NCBI GenBank assembly: GCA_937901335.1
Contig: CALCHC010000119.1
Span: 1 to 14,492 of the forward strand
Origin: an uncultured Phascolarctobacterium sp.
GTDB lineage: Bacteria; Bacillota; Negativicutes; Acidaminococcales; Acidaminococcaceae
DNA: 14,492 bases
Direction: 5' to 3'
Shown: positions 1-6,769 of the stretch, piece after piece
How the letters are laid out: the number at the start of each line of letters is the position of its first letter
Numbering within the stretch: the first letter of the stretch is position 1
Notes under the pieces: model-generated
What the model saw: the letters and a program-made list of their open reading frames with translations, nothing else
What the model was told of the DNA's origin: nothing
The model's database searches: none
Position numbers and translations under genes: made by a program

Positions 1-34
1 TCATACATTACTCGACAGCCAAAATAATATTTCA

Positions 35-102
35 ATACACTGGAATCACTCCTCATCACAACCTAGAACAGAATAATTCCTGTTCCCTGAGTGTATCATA
101 CA
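35..102. promoter_or_regulatory. Nested inverted repeats near left edge, possible operator
   Basis: Three symmetric elements overlap here: ATACACT (35-41) with AGTGTAT (90-96), GAACAG (66-71) with CTGTTC (80-85), and an 11-bp palindrome TGTATcATACA (92-102). A gene reading leftward off the window could begin just left of this, because a GAGGAG-like site precedes an open frame starting at a TTG near 35, but only about 11 codons are visible. The symmetry suggests a regulatory region for that unseen gene. Nothing in the sequence names the regulator, and small palindromes in A+T-rich DNA can be chance. Confidence 0.25.
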
Positions 103-160
103 GCAACCACAAAAATTTATTGTGTCAAAACCAATAACAATATTAGTGATTTCTATGAAC

Positions 161-188
161 AAAAACGCCAAACCTTTCGGCTTGGCGT
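161..188 (-). terminator. Intrinsic terminator after the 197-607 gene
   Basis: ACGCCAA (165-171) pairs with TTGGCGT (182-188) around a short loop that can add two further C-G pairs. Read leftward, the stem is followed directly by five T residues (complement of 161-165). It lies 9 bases past the stop of the small gene at 197-607 and ends that transcript. Confidence 0.85.
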
Positions 189-196
189 CTCGTAAA

Positions 197-607
197 CTAC
201 TCTTTTCTATTTTTGTACCACTCAATAAATCCGTCCAGTGTCAATCTATTATCCAAGTTTTCTATTGGTCTGGAAGATGACTCTATAATTTGTGCATAGG
301 TTTTGCGTTCAACAAGCTGTTCAAAAGTCGGACCTAACGGGTCTCCATATTTGTTAGCAGTTGCGATATAGATATACTCTTGAAAAAGTGGAGGTGCTAC
401 TTCTTTATAAATCTTACCTATTTCTCTACGTTTGTTGTGTAAAGTATAAGCAATCTCTTTTTCTGGCAAGCCCTTACTACGCAGTTCATCTCCTAGTTCT
501 TTAAGCTTACGTACTTTTTCCTCGTACTCTAATCTTAAAGGACTATCTTTTAAACCATTTTCTTGTAGTAGCTTTAGCTCTTTTAAAAATTCTTCGTCCA
601 TCGTCAT
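197..607 (-). CDS. Small protein resembling a free-standing polymorphic-toxin C-terminal domain
   Basis: A 136-residue, highly charged, mostly helical protein with no signal peptide or membrane segment. The start at 607 has a GGAG site 7 bases upstream; a second ATG lies two codons in. Residues 25-65 are Lys/Glu/Arg-rich and probably coiled or helical. The second half holds HNKRRE (57-62), YKE (67-69), YGDPLGPT (87-94) and IIESSSR (107-113). From memory, this order (charged helix with an RR pair, then a YGDPLGPT-like block, then an IIE-[SA]-[SA]-SR block) occurs at the C-terminal tips of Rhs-, LXG- and CdiA-like toxins. That likeness is recalled, not searched, so function stays unproven. The gene stands alone, has an extended -10 promoter close by and a stronger candidate promoter further up, and is A+T-richer than the transport genes to its right, which would fit horizontal gain. 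It could instead be an ordinary small cytosolic protein. Confidence 0.75.
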   Translation of the reverse strand: MTMDEEFLKELKLLQENGLKDSPLRLEYEEKVRKLKELGDELRSKGLPEKEIAYTLHNKRREIGKIYKEVAPPLFQEYIYIATANKYGDPLGPTFEQLVERKTYAQIIESSSRPIENLDNRLTLDGFIEWYKNRKE

Positions 608-636
608 GATATAACTCCAAAAGATATTATGAAGTT

Positions 637-645
637 ATTATATCA
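637..645 (-). promoter_or_regulatory. Extended -10 promoter for the 197-607 gene
   Basis: On the minus strand the sequence reads TGATATAAT, a perfect TATAAT with the TGn extension (TGA). The expected start of transcription is near 630, giving a leader of about 23 bases with the GGAG site. The -35 region is poor, as is usual for extended -10 promoters. Confidence 0.5.
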
Positions 646-657
646 TAGCATTCAGTC

Positions 658-688
658 CTTTTTGCTCTTCCGGTAGAATCGCAAAAAG
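658..688 (-). other. Stem-loop in the leader of the 197-607 gene
   Basis: CTTTTTGC (658-665) and GCAAAAAG (681-688) form a perfect 8-bp stem with a 15-base loop. If transcription starts at the upstream promoter (748-776), this hairpin lies within a leader of about 130 bases. It lacks a T-run in either direction, so it is not a classical terminator. Its role is unknown. Confidence 0.35.
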
Positions 689-747
689 TTAGACTTCACC
701 CAAAAAAGAAATACTAAAGAAAAAAGGTACAAGTTAAAAAACTTCTC

Positions 748-776
748 ATTATATAAGTACAATTTGAAAATGCCAA
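748..776 (-). promoter_or_regulatory. Near-consensus sigma-70-type promoter, leftward
   Basis: On the minus strand TTGGCA (771-776) is followed after exactly 17 bases by TATAAT (748-753). It sits 37 bases beyond the stop of the 813-1199 gene and points at the 197-607 gene, with a predicted start near 741. That leaves about 130 untranslated bases before the start codon. It either gives a second, longer transcript of that gene or drives a short RNA. Confidence 0.5.
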
Positions 777-812
777 AGCGGACACTTTTTCTAAAAAATT
801 TTTAAAAATTTT

Positions 813-1199
813 TCACGCGTACTCAAACATCATCTTGTTGGCTTCTTGTTCCAACACTTTTGTTACGCCGTACTTCATCAACCCAAAAAGGGGCAAATGG
901 TTGTAGTATAAACGTAACTGCTCACGCAAAGAGGATTTCACCTGATTCATTCCTCTCCTATAATTATAGAGGTTTACCAAATTCACGTATTGGAAGTATT
1001 TTGTGCTCAGCTCGTCAAATTTCTTTTCCATTAAATCTATATTGTCGACTGGTGCACTTAAAAGCCATTCAATATCGCTCATATCTTGCAAGATTTCGCG
1101 CATATCGTATTTCTCTTTTAAGGTTTCCATCCATTCAAAAGCGTATTGCAAGTTAATGCTGCCATCTCTATTAATAAGTCCGTAATCGTTATAAATCAT
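813..1199 (-). CDS. Hypothetical helical protein
   Basis: A 128-residue protein of unknown function that I do not recognise. The ATG at 1199 is preferred over one two codons upstream (1205), because AGGAGG lies 7 bases before 1199 but almost touches 1205. The sequence is acidic at the N-terminus (LKEKYDMREILQDMSDIEWLL, about residues 27-47 as read) and rich in Tyr, Asn and Leu in the middle, with an aromatic cluster YFQYVNLVNLYNYRRG near residues 68-83. No signal peptide, no membrane segment and few cysteines, so probably cytosolic and helical. It precedes the toxin-like gene at 197-607 on the same strand, but 205 bases and a promoter separate the two. A shared function is possible but unsupported. 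Confidence 0.7.
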   Translation of the reverse strand: MIYNDYGLINRDGSINLQYAFEWMETLKEKYDMREILQDMSDIEWLLSAPVDNIDLMEKKFDELSTKYFQYVNLVNLYNYRRGMNQVKSSLREQLRLYYNHLPLFGLMKYGVTKVLEQEANKMMFEYA

Positions 1200-1229
1200 G
1201 TTCATTCCTCCTTTGCTAAAAAGTAAGTT

Positions 1230-1238
1230 GTTATAACA
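1230..1238 (-). promoter_or_regulatory. Possible extended -10 promoter for the 813-1199 gene
   Basis: On the minus strand the sequence reads TGTTATAAC, a five-of-six TATAAT with a TGn extension, about 30 bases before the start codon and upstream of the AGGAGG site. No good -35 is seen at normal spacing. CATAAT slightly further upstream is an alternative. Confidence 0.3.
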
Positions 1239-1304
1239 CTTCTCTTAAAATTATGATACCAATATCTAAAAAATTAGTTGCGTCGTGCCTGTTAATTAAC
1301 TATG

Positions 1305-1347
1305 AAAAATTAAAACCCACTCTCGCATATTTTGCAGGAGTGGGTTT
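1305..1347 (-). terminator. Intrinsic terminator after the EFR1-type gene
   Basis: AAACCCACTC (1313-1322) pairs with GAGTGGGTTT (1338-1347) as a perfect 10-bp stem. Read leftward it runs into TTTTAATTTTT, so it ends the transcript of the gene that stops at 1362. Confidence 0.88.
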
Positions 1348-1361
1348 ATTGTTGCTTCTAT

Positions 1362-2123
1362 TTAAATGTAAAGAGTGTTGGCTTTGCGTTCTGCACACAA
1401 GGGAGCTAATCTTTGGGTAATTGCTTCCTTAAATTCGGGAGACATATCTCTCGCTTTTGCAGGGCAAATTGCTACGCAACGCAGGCAGGTAATGCACGCT
1501 GCTTTATCTGTTTCGTTGGGTGCATCTTTAGGAATTGCGCCAACGGGACATTGGTCTGCGCATTTACCACATTTTTTGCAGGCTTCATTAGCCATAGGTT
1601 TAGCAGGTACGCCGTTAAATTCTTTGTAGGGTTTGTTGCCGGGAACTTTTACTTCTTTAAATACACCAACTGCATTGCGAGCAGCGATTTGAGTTGCGAA
1701 GCGTTCCAGTTCCATTTGGTCTTGCGCATCAGGACGGTTAGCTGCAAATTGGCGAACCATGGAATGTTCTGCTACAGCACTGATGGCAGCAATAGTTTTA
1801 AAGCCTGCACTTTCAGCTACATCTTTCAGTTCCAGCAAGGTGTCGTCAATTTCACGGTTACCATACACAGCCATAAGCACTGCTTTTGCACCGTTGCCTT
1901 TGATTTGCGCCAAGCGTTCCAACGCAACAGCAGGAACTCTACCGCCAAAGGAAGGCACAGCAATTACGCACACATCTTGCGGTGCAACTTCTACTTGGGT
2001 AAAATCTACAGTTCTATCAGTTAAATCTATGTCTTCTACAATACTGCTCAAAGTGTTTGCTACAATGTATGCGCAATTTTCAGTGCCACCTGTGGGGCTA
2101 AAGGTTATTTTTAATACTGCCAT
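1362..2123 (-). CDS. EFR1-type flavodoxin/4Fe-4S ferredoxin fusion protein
   Basis: A cytosolic electron-transfer protein of 253 residues that joins an FMN-type flavodoxin fold to a two-cluster ferredoxin. The N-terminus carries FSPTGGTENCA (about residues 8-18), which matches the phosphate-binding loop of flavodoxins, and PSFGGRVP near 57-64 fits the second FMN loop. The C-terminal part has two CxxCxxCxxxCP motifs, with Cys 182/185/188/192 and Cys 210/213/216/220, each suited to one [4Fe-4S] cluster. This order is that of the EFR1 family common in anaerobes; the physiological partner is not known. The start at 2123 is chosen because AAAGGCGG lies 7 bases upstream; an upstream in-frame ATG at 2156 has no such site and lies in the leader. 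It is a single-gene unit with its own promoter (2159-2187) and terminator. Confidence 0.9.
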   Translation of the reverse strand: MAVLKITFSPTGGTENCAYIVANTLSSIVEDIDLTDRTVDFTQVEVAPQDVCVIAVPSFGGRVPAVALERLAQIKGNGAKAVLMAVYGNREIDDTLLELKDVAESAGFKTIAAISAVAEHSMVRQFAANRPDAQDQMELERFATQIAARNAVGVFKEVKVPGNKPYKEFNGVPAKPMANEACKKCGKCADQCPVGAIPKDAPNETDKAACITCLRCVAICPAKARDMSPEFKEAITQRLAPLCAERKANTLYI

Positions 2124-2158
2124 AAGTATTCCGCCTTTCAAATAAAACTTCTGCATCT

Positions 2159-2187
2159 ATTATACGACATAAAGAAAGCCACAGCAA
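2159..2187 (-). promoter_or_regulatory. Promoter of the EFR1-type gene, overlapping a terminator
   Basis: On the minus strand TTGCTG (2182-2187) and TATAAT (2159-2164) are 17 bases apart, 35 bases before the chosen start codon. The -35 box lies at the loop side of the hairpin that ends the EamA gene, so the terminator and the next promoter share bases. Confidence 0.55.
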
Positions 2188-2200
2188 ATCGCCGTGGCTT
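2165..2200 (-). terminator. Intrinsic terminator after the EamA gene
   Basis: AAGCCAC (2176-2182) pairs with GTGGCTT (2194-2200) around an 11-base loop. Leftward, the stem is followed by the T-rich TTTCTTTATG. It lies 20 bases past the EamA stop. Confidence 0.7.
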
Positions 2201-2220
2201 GTGTTTATTATATGTAGATT

Positions 2221-2634
2221 TTAGAGAACCATCATCAAAGTGCCCATTGCGATAAACGCACAACCAACCATTGCCTTGGTTGTAACGGTTTCGTGAAGCA
2301 CGAGGACAGCAAGTACGATGGTGAAGATGATGCTTAATTTATCAATGGGTACAACTTTGGAAGCTTCGCCAATTTGCAAAGCTTTATAGTAGCAGAGCCA
2401 AGAAGCACCAGTCGCAAGACCGGAGAGAATTAAAAAGATCCAACTTTTTTGACTAATGGAGCTAATGCCGCCTTGAGCATTGGTAAGAAAAACCATGCCC
2501 CAGCTCATGATAACTACAACTACAGTTCTAATTGCAGTTGCCAAATTAGAGTTAACGCCTTCAATACCAATCTTTGCCAAAATAGAAACAAGAGCTGCGA
2601 AAACTGCAGAAAGTAATGCTAAAACCATCCACAT
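2221..2634 (-). CDS. Half-size EamA (DMT superfamily) transporter
   Basis: A 137-residue integral membrane protein with about five hydrophobic segments (roughly 1-22, 32-51, 65-87, 94-113 and 118-137). It has the features of a single EamA domain: a lysine after the first segment (ILAKIGIEGVNS), GLATGASWLCYYKALQIGEAS near 72-92, and the short charged stretch VLHETVT before the last helix. Most EamA proteins carry two such domains in about 300 residues; this length matches the half-size type, which would act as a dimer. The substrate (metabolite or cation) cannot be told. The start has AGGAGG 8 bases upstream. It is a single-gene unit with its own promoter and terminator, divergent from the pot operon. 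Confidence 0.88.
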   Translation of the reverse strand: MWMVLALLSAVFAALVSILAKIGIEGVNSNLATAIRTVVVVIMSWGMVFLTNAQGGISSISQKSWIFLILSGLATGASWLCYYKALQIGEASKVVPIDKLSIIFTIVLAVLVLHETVTTKAMVGCAFIAMGTLMMVL

Positions 2635-2681
2635 AAACAGAACCTCCTCTGTGTAATTTATAATTATTATTCATTACTGAA

Positions 2682-2710
2682 ATTATAACTCATAAAATTG
2701 ACAGACGCAA
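2682..2710 (-). promoter_or_regulatory. Promoter of the EamA gene
   Basis: On the minus strand TTGCGT (2705-2710) is followed after 17 bases by a perfect TATAAT (2682-2687). Transcription would start near 2675, about 40 bases before the EamA start. Confidence 0.55.
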
Positions 2711-2910
2711 CACTTTTTAGAAGCTATCTTTTAAAAAGGTTGTAAATATTTTTGGAAAGCTCTCTTTAAAAATGACAGCTTCCTTTTTTAAAACTTATCC
2801 TCATTTTTTAGAAATAACCTGCAAAAATCAGCAAAAACCGTTATATTCTCGCAGATATCCTAAAAAACAGCAATAATTCTCAAAATACCTCTATTATTTT
2901 ACTAAACTTG
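2711..2910. other. A+T-rich intergenic stretch between EamA and the pot operon, with two hairpins
   Basis: The divergent intergenic region from 2635 to 2956 carries no convincing gene. It holds many short A and T tracts, an inverted repeat CTTTTTA/TAAAAAG (2713-2738), and a second hairpin in which GGAA-GCT (2754-2761, with a bulged A) pairs with AGCTTCC (2777-2783) followed by six T. Read rightward the latter looks like a weak intrinsic terminator, but no gene precedes it. The A tracts before the pot promoter could act as an UP-like or curved element. Confidence 0.35.
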
Positions 2911-2938
2911 TTGAACTTTCTACTGTTTTTGTTATAAT
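2911..2938 (+). promoter_or_regulatory. Promoter of the potABCD operon
   Basis: TTGAAC (2911-2916) and TATAAT (2933-2938) are separated by 16 bases. The expected transcription start is near 2945. This leaves only about 12 untranslated bases if potA starts at 2957, or about 36 if it starts at 2981. Confidence 0.7.
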
Positions 2939-2956
2939 TAGTCTATATAAGACTGT

Positions 2957-3979
2957 ATGAAAGGTTGTGACAACGGTAAGATGAAAGAGATGATCCGTTT
3001 ACAGGGAATTTCTAAGAAATTCGGCGATCATATAATTATTCCGTCCATCGATTTGACTATTTACGATGGCGAGTTTATTACACTGCTGGGACCTTCCGGC
3101 TGCGGCAAAACTACCCTTTTGCGTATGATAGCAGGCTTGGAACAACCTACTGAAGGTAAGATCTATTTAGATGATGAAGATGTAACCAAGCTGCCCCCCT
3201 ATAAACGTGACGTAAATATGGTTTTCCAAAATTACGCATTGTTCCCTCACATGACTGTTGAGGAAAATATACATTTCGGTCTCAAAATGAAGAACGTTCC
3301 CATGGATGAACAAAAGGAACGTGTTAATCAAGTATTGTACCTTACACAACTGGAAGAATTACGTAAACGTCGTCCCCAACAAATGAGTGGCGGTCAACAA
3401 CAACGTGTTGCTATCGCTCGCGCGCTTGTTAACAATCCTAAAGTTTTGCTTCTTGACGAACCTTTGGGCGCGTTGGACTATCAATTGCGTAAAAACTTGC
3501 AATTAGAATTGAAGAATTTGCAACGCGGTTTAGGCTTGACCTTTATCTACGTTACCCATGACCAAGAAGAAGCTTTGACCATGAGTGACCGTATCGTTGT
3601 TATGAATAAAGGTGTCATTGAACAGGATGATAATCCGGATACCATTTACCATACTCCGAAAACCAAATTCGTTGCTAAATTCATCGGCGAAAGCAATTTC
3701 TTTGAACACGAAGATGGCTCTACAAGTGTTGTCCGTCCGGAAAAACTTAACCTGTGCCCTGAAGACGAAGAAAACGCAACTCATCCGGAACCGCAACTGT
3801 ACGGTACTGTAGTTGATGTTGTATTCTATGGCACTATTGATAAAGTTTTCGTTCGTTTGGATAACTCTAACCAAACTGTAGTAGCTTATCAATATTTTGA
3901 TGATGTTAAACGCTGGCAACCTGATGAACGCGTTGGCATCTGGTGGCAGCCTCAAGACGAGGTGATCGTACACAAATGA
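2957..3979 (+). CDS. potA: Spermidine/putrescine ABC transporter ATP-binding protein
   Basis: Cytosolic ATPase that powers polyamine import with PotB, PotC and PotD. Numbered from 2957, it shows Walker A GPSGCGKT (45-52), the Q-loop FQNYALFPHMT (about 90-100), signature MSGGQ (143-147, Met in place of the common Leu), Walker B LLLDEP (164-169), D-loop GALD, and the switch His at 201 (VTHDQEEA). A C-terminal TOBE-like regulatory part follows (about 255-340, GTVVDVVFYGT). The length of 340 is normal for PotA. The start is uncertain: 2957 lacks a ribosome site, while ATGs at 2981 and 2990 fit the usual family N-terminus (MIRLQGISKKFG) but also have only weak sites. The stop overlaps the potB start (ATGA at 3976-3979), so the two are translationally coupled. 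First gene of the operon. Confidence 0.95.
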   Translation: MKGCDNGKMKEMIRLQGISKKFGDHIIIPSIDLTIYDGEFITLLGPSGCGKTTLLRMIAGLEQPTEGKIYLDDEDVTKLPPYKRDVNMVFQNYALFPHMTVEENIHFGLKMKNVPMDEQKERVNQVLYLTQLEELRKRRPQQMSGGQQQRVAIARALVNNPKVLLLDEPLGALDYQLRKNLQLELKNLQRGLGLTFIYVTHDQEEALTMSDRIVVMNKGVIEQDDNPDTIYHTPKTKFVAKFIGESNFFEHEDGSTSVVRPEKLNLCPEDEENATHPEPQLYGTVVDVVFYGTIDKVFVRLDNSNQTVVAYQYFDDVKRWQPDERVGIWWQPQDEVIVHK

Positions 3980-4833
3980 GAAACGGAAAATTAATGGTTG
4001 CACCAACCGTACTCTGGCTGAGTTTCTTCTTTGTAGTACCGCTGCTGATTGTAGTAGCTGTATCCTTCGCCAGTCGTACTCCGTACGGTCAAGTAATTTT
4101 TGACTGGACTTTGGGCAACTATGCTCGCTTTACTGAAACTTTATATCTGTCTATTTTTGCAGATACCCTTATCGTAGCGGTGATTACTACGTTCCTTACG
4201 ATTTTGTTAGGTTATCCGTTGGCGTATTTTATTGCTCAATTACCTAAGAAATGGCAACAACCCGGTTTGATTCTTGTTATGATTCCCTTCTGGATTAACT
4301 TCTTAATCCGTTCCTATGCTTGGGTAATCATTTTAAGAACTCAAGGCGTTTTGAACACAATCTTGCTGAAGTTTGGTTTTATCGACCAACCTTTGCAAAT
4401 GCTTTACAACGAAGTTGCTGTTATGCTTGGTATGGTATACGCTCTGCTGCCGTTCATGGTACTTCCTATTTATGTATCCATTGAACAGCTCGACCACCGT
4501 TTACTGGAAGCAGCTTCCGACTTGGGCGCTTCCCCCTTTACTGCATTCCGCAAAGTTACCCTGCCTTTGACCATGCCCGGTATTGCTGCAGGTACAATTT
4601 TGGTATTTATTTCTTCCTTGGGTATGTTCGTAGTACCCGACGTTATGGGCGGTGCAAAATCTGCGTTGATTGGTAATTTGATTCAAAACCAATTCCTTTC
4701 TGCACGTGATTGGCCTTTTGGCGGCGCACTCTCCATCGTATTAGCATTGCTTTCTTTAGTACTCATCGTGTTGTACTACAAAGCACTGTCTGCTCAACAA
4801 GGAGGTGGTAAAAATGCCGAAGACATGGCGTAG
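3976..4833 (+). CDS. potB: Spermidine/putrescine ABC transporter permease PotB
   Basis: First membrane subunit of the polyamine importer, 285 residues with about six membrane segments. It carries the EAA loop that contacts PotA (AASDLGASPFTAFRKVTLPL, followed by TMPGI), with the conserved Gly in the LGA step. The start at 3976 overlaps the potA stop as ATGA; GAGGTGAT just upstream can serve as a ribosome site. A longer in-frame version from 3943 would run inside potA and lacks support. Its 3' end overlaps potC by 20 bases. The permease alone does not prove the substrate; the call rests on operon order and on PotD. Confidence 0.93.
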   Translation: MRNGKLMVAPTVLWLSFFFVVPLLIVVAVSFASRTPYGQVIFDWTLGNYARFTETLYLSIFADTLIVAVITTFLTILLGYPLAYFIAQLPKKWQQPGLILVMIPFWINFLIRSYAWVIILRTQGVLNTILLKFGFIDQPLQMLYNEVAVMLGMVYALLPFMVLPIYVSIEQLDHRLLEAASDLGASPFTAFRKVTLPLTMPGIAAGTILVFISSLGMFVVPDVMGGAKSALIGNLIQNQFLSARDWPFGGALSIVLALLSLVLIVLYYKALSAQQGGGKNAEDMA

Positions 4834-5608
4834 TCACGTATTATGCGCTTACGCAATGGCCATCTTGGCTTTCTTGTACTTACCTCTGTTGATTTTGGCG
4901 TTGTACTCTTTTAACGAGTCTCGTATCAACGCTGTTTGGAGTGGCTTCACCTTTGACTGGTATTTGTCTTTGTTCAAAAACCGTCGCGTACTTGAAGCAC
5001 TTACCAACAGTTTAATCGTAGCAGTTGCTTCTACCCTTGTTTCTACCATACTTGGTACAACAGCAGCAATTGCTCTGAACAAATATCAATACAAATACAA
5101 AAACGTAATCAACGGTCTTTTGTATTTGCCCATCTTGATTCCGGAAATCGTTATGGGTCTTTCCCTCTTAGTATTGTTTAGCCAAGCACATATTCCCCTT
5201 GGTAAAACTTCTTTGATTTTGGCTCATATCACTTTCTGTGTATCCTTCGTAGTAATTACGGTTAACGCTCGTCTTGAAGGCATGCGTCCGGAATTGGAAC
5301 AAGCTGCAATGGATTTGTACGCTACTCCCTTCCAAACTTTCCGTTACGTTACTTTGCCTTTGGCTATGCCCGGTATCGTTGCCGGTGCTTTGATGGCGTT
5401 TACCCTTTCCATTGATGATTTCATCATCAGCTTCTTTGTGGCAGGTCCTAACTCTACTACCTTGCCCTTGTACATCTACGCAATGGTTAAGCGTGGTATC
5501 TCTCCGGAAATCAACGCACTTTCTACCTTGCTGATGTTGGCAACAATCGTTTTGGTTGTCTTGGCTCAAATCTTGCAACCTCAACATATATCCAAAAAAG
5601 AAGAATAA
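4814..5608 (+). CDS. potC: Spermidine/putrescine ABC transporter permease PotC
   Basis: Second membrane subunit, 264 residues, about six membrane segments. The EAA loop reads EQAAMDLYATPFQTFRYVTL, followed by PLAMPGIVAG, with Tyr-Ala replacing the usual Gly-Ala step. SIDDFIISFFVAGP near the C-terminal third is typical of PotC. The start at 4814 is set by AAGGAGG (4799-4805) eight bases upstream; a GTG at 4805 lies within that site and is rejected. It overlaps the end of potB by 20 bases, and potD follows after 21 bases. Confidence 0.93.
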   Translation: MPKTWRSHVLCAYAMAILAFLYLPLLILALYSFNESRINAVWSGFTFDWYLSLFKNRRVLEALTNSLIVAVASTLVSTILGTTAAIALNKYQYKYKNVINGLLYLPILIPEIVMGLSLLVLFSQAHIPLGKTSLILAHITFCVSFVVITVNARLEGMRPELEQAAMDLYATPFQTFRYVTLPLAMPGIVAGALMAFTLSIDDFIISFFVAGPNSTTLPLYIYAMVKRGISPEINALSTLLMLATIVLVVLAQILQPQHISKKEE

Positions 5609-5629
5609 ACTTAGTAATGGAGGTCTGAA

Positions 5630-6688
5630 ATGAAAAAATTACTCTCTCTTCTCATTGCTTTGGTAGCATTCGCTATCGTTGGCTGTGGCGGCGGCGACAA
5701 AAAATCTGAAAGCAAAGCTGAACCGCAGGTTTTAAATTTATTCAGTTGGGCCGACAACGTTGATCCTGCAGTTATCGAAAAGTTCGAAAAAGAAAACAAC
5801 TGCAAAGTAAACTATGACGTATTCGCTAACAACGAAGAACTCTTGGCAAAACTCCAAGCTGGCGGCGCGCAATACGACGTAATCCAACCTTCCGATTACA
5901 TGGTAACTACTTTGGTTAAATTGGGTATGCTGGAAGAACTTAACCACGCTAATATGCCCAACACCAAAAATATTATGAAAAGCTTGCAAGCTCCGTCCTA
6001 TGACCCCACCGGTAAATACAGCGTTGTTTATACTTGGGGCATGACCGGTATCGTTTACAACAAAAAGTACATTAAAGAAGCTCCTACTTCTTGGAACGAT
6101 TTGTGGAAAGACGAATACAAAGGTCGCCTTATCCTCTTGAACGACAACCGCGAAGTTATTGGTATGGCTCTTAAAAAGAACGGTCACTCCAACAACAGCG
6201 TGAACCCGCAAGAAGTTGAAGAAGCTGTTAAAGATTTGAAGAAACTTGCTCCTAATGTACTTGCATTTGATACCGACACCATTAAACAAAAATTCATCGC
6301 TGAAGAAGCTTGGATTGGTACCATGTGGACCGGTGACGCAAGCTACACCTACAAAGACAACAAAGACATTGGCCTTGTAATTCCCAAAGAAGGCGCAACC
6401 ATTTGGGCAGATACTTTCGCAATTCCCAAAGGTGCTCCCCACAAAGCACTTGCTGAAAAATTCATCAACTTTATGTATGACCCGAAAGTTAGCGCACAAA
6501 ACTACGAATACATTGGCTACAATGACCCCAACGAAAAATCTGCTGAATTACACAGCGAACAATTCAAAAATGACCCGATGCTGAAAATTGGTCGCGATAA
6601 CATCGACAAAGGCGAATGGCTTACCGATATTGGCGAAGCACTCACCATGTACGACCGTTACTGGACCGAATTGAAAACCGGTAAATAA
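5630..6688 (+). CDS. potD: Spermidine/putrescine-binding lipoprotein PotD
   Basis: Extracytoplasmic substrate-binding protein of 352 residues. A lipoprotein signal (MKKLLSLLIALVAFAIVGC) ends in Cys19, the expected lipidation site, followed by a Gly/Ser/Lys linker. From memory of E. coli PotD, most polyamine contacts are kept: Trp40 (FSWAD), Ser88 and Tyr90 (QPSDY), Asp172 and Glu175 (NDNRE), Trp233 (MWTGD), and Trp259 with Asp261 (IWADTFAIP). The two acidic pairs are the ones that bind amines, so a polyamine ligand is well supported. The Tyr following the first Trp (NWTEY in E. coli) is Asn43 here. GGAGG sits 8 bases before the start. Last gene of the operon, closed by a strong terminator. 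Confidence 0.95.
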   Translation: MKKLLSLLIALVAFAIVGCGGGDKKSESKAEPQVLNLFSWADNVDPAVIEKFEKENNCKVNYDVFANNEELLAKLQAGGAQYDVIQPSDYMVTTLVKLGMLEELNHANMPNTKNIMKSLQAPSYDPTGKYSVVYTWGMTGIVYNKKYIKEAPTSWNDLWKDEYKGRLILLNDNREVIGMALKKNGHSNNSVNPQEVEEAVKDLKKLAPNVLAFDTDTIKQKFIAEEAWIGTMWTGDASYTYKDNKDIGLVIPKEGATIWADTFAIPKGAPHKALAEKFINFMYDPKVSAQNYEYIGYNDPNEKSAELHSEQFKNDPMLKIGRDNIDKGEWLTDIGEALTMYDRYWTELKTGK

Positions 6689-6694
6689 AAACAC

Positions 6695-6740
6695 AAAGCC
6701 TGTAACAAAAGGAAACTTTCCTAAAGTTACAGGCTTTTTT
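6695..6740 (+). terminator. Intrinsic terminator of the pot operon
   Basis: AAAGCCTGTAAC (6695-6706) pairs perfectly with GTTACAGGCTTT (6726-6737) and is followed by T residues to 6740. The loop holds an extra small symmetry, GGAAAcTTTCC (6711-6721). Confidence 0.93.
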
Positions 6741-6769
6741 ATGTTTAAAAAACTATGCTAGAAAAATAA

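Noticed and set aside
731..744. AAGTT/AACTT hairpin followed by T residues, as a terminator of the 813-1199 gene
   Set aside because: Only five A/T-rich pairs, with a gap before the T-run, and it lies at the start of the next predicted transcript.
1413..2024. 203-codon frame opposite the EFR1-type gene
   Set aside because: It has an odd Cys/Phe-rich composition and is a shadow of the real gene with its two ferredoxin motifs.
2772..2876. 34-codon frame starting at 2772 in the pot upstream region
   Set aside because: No ribosome site, low-complexity composition, and it begins inside a hairpin.
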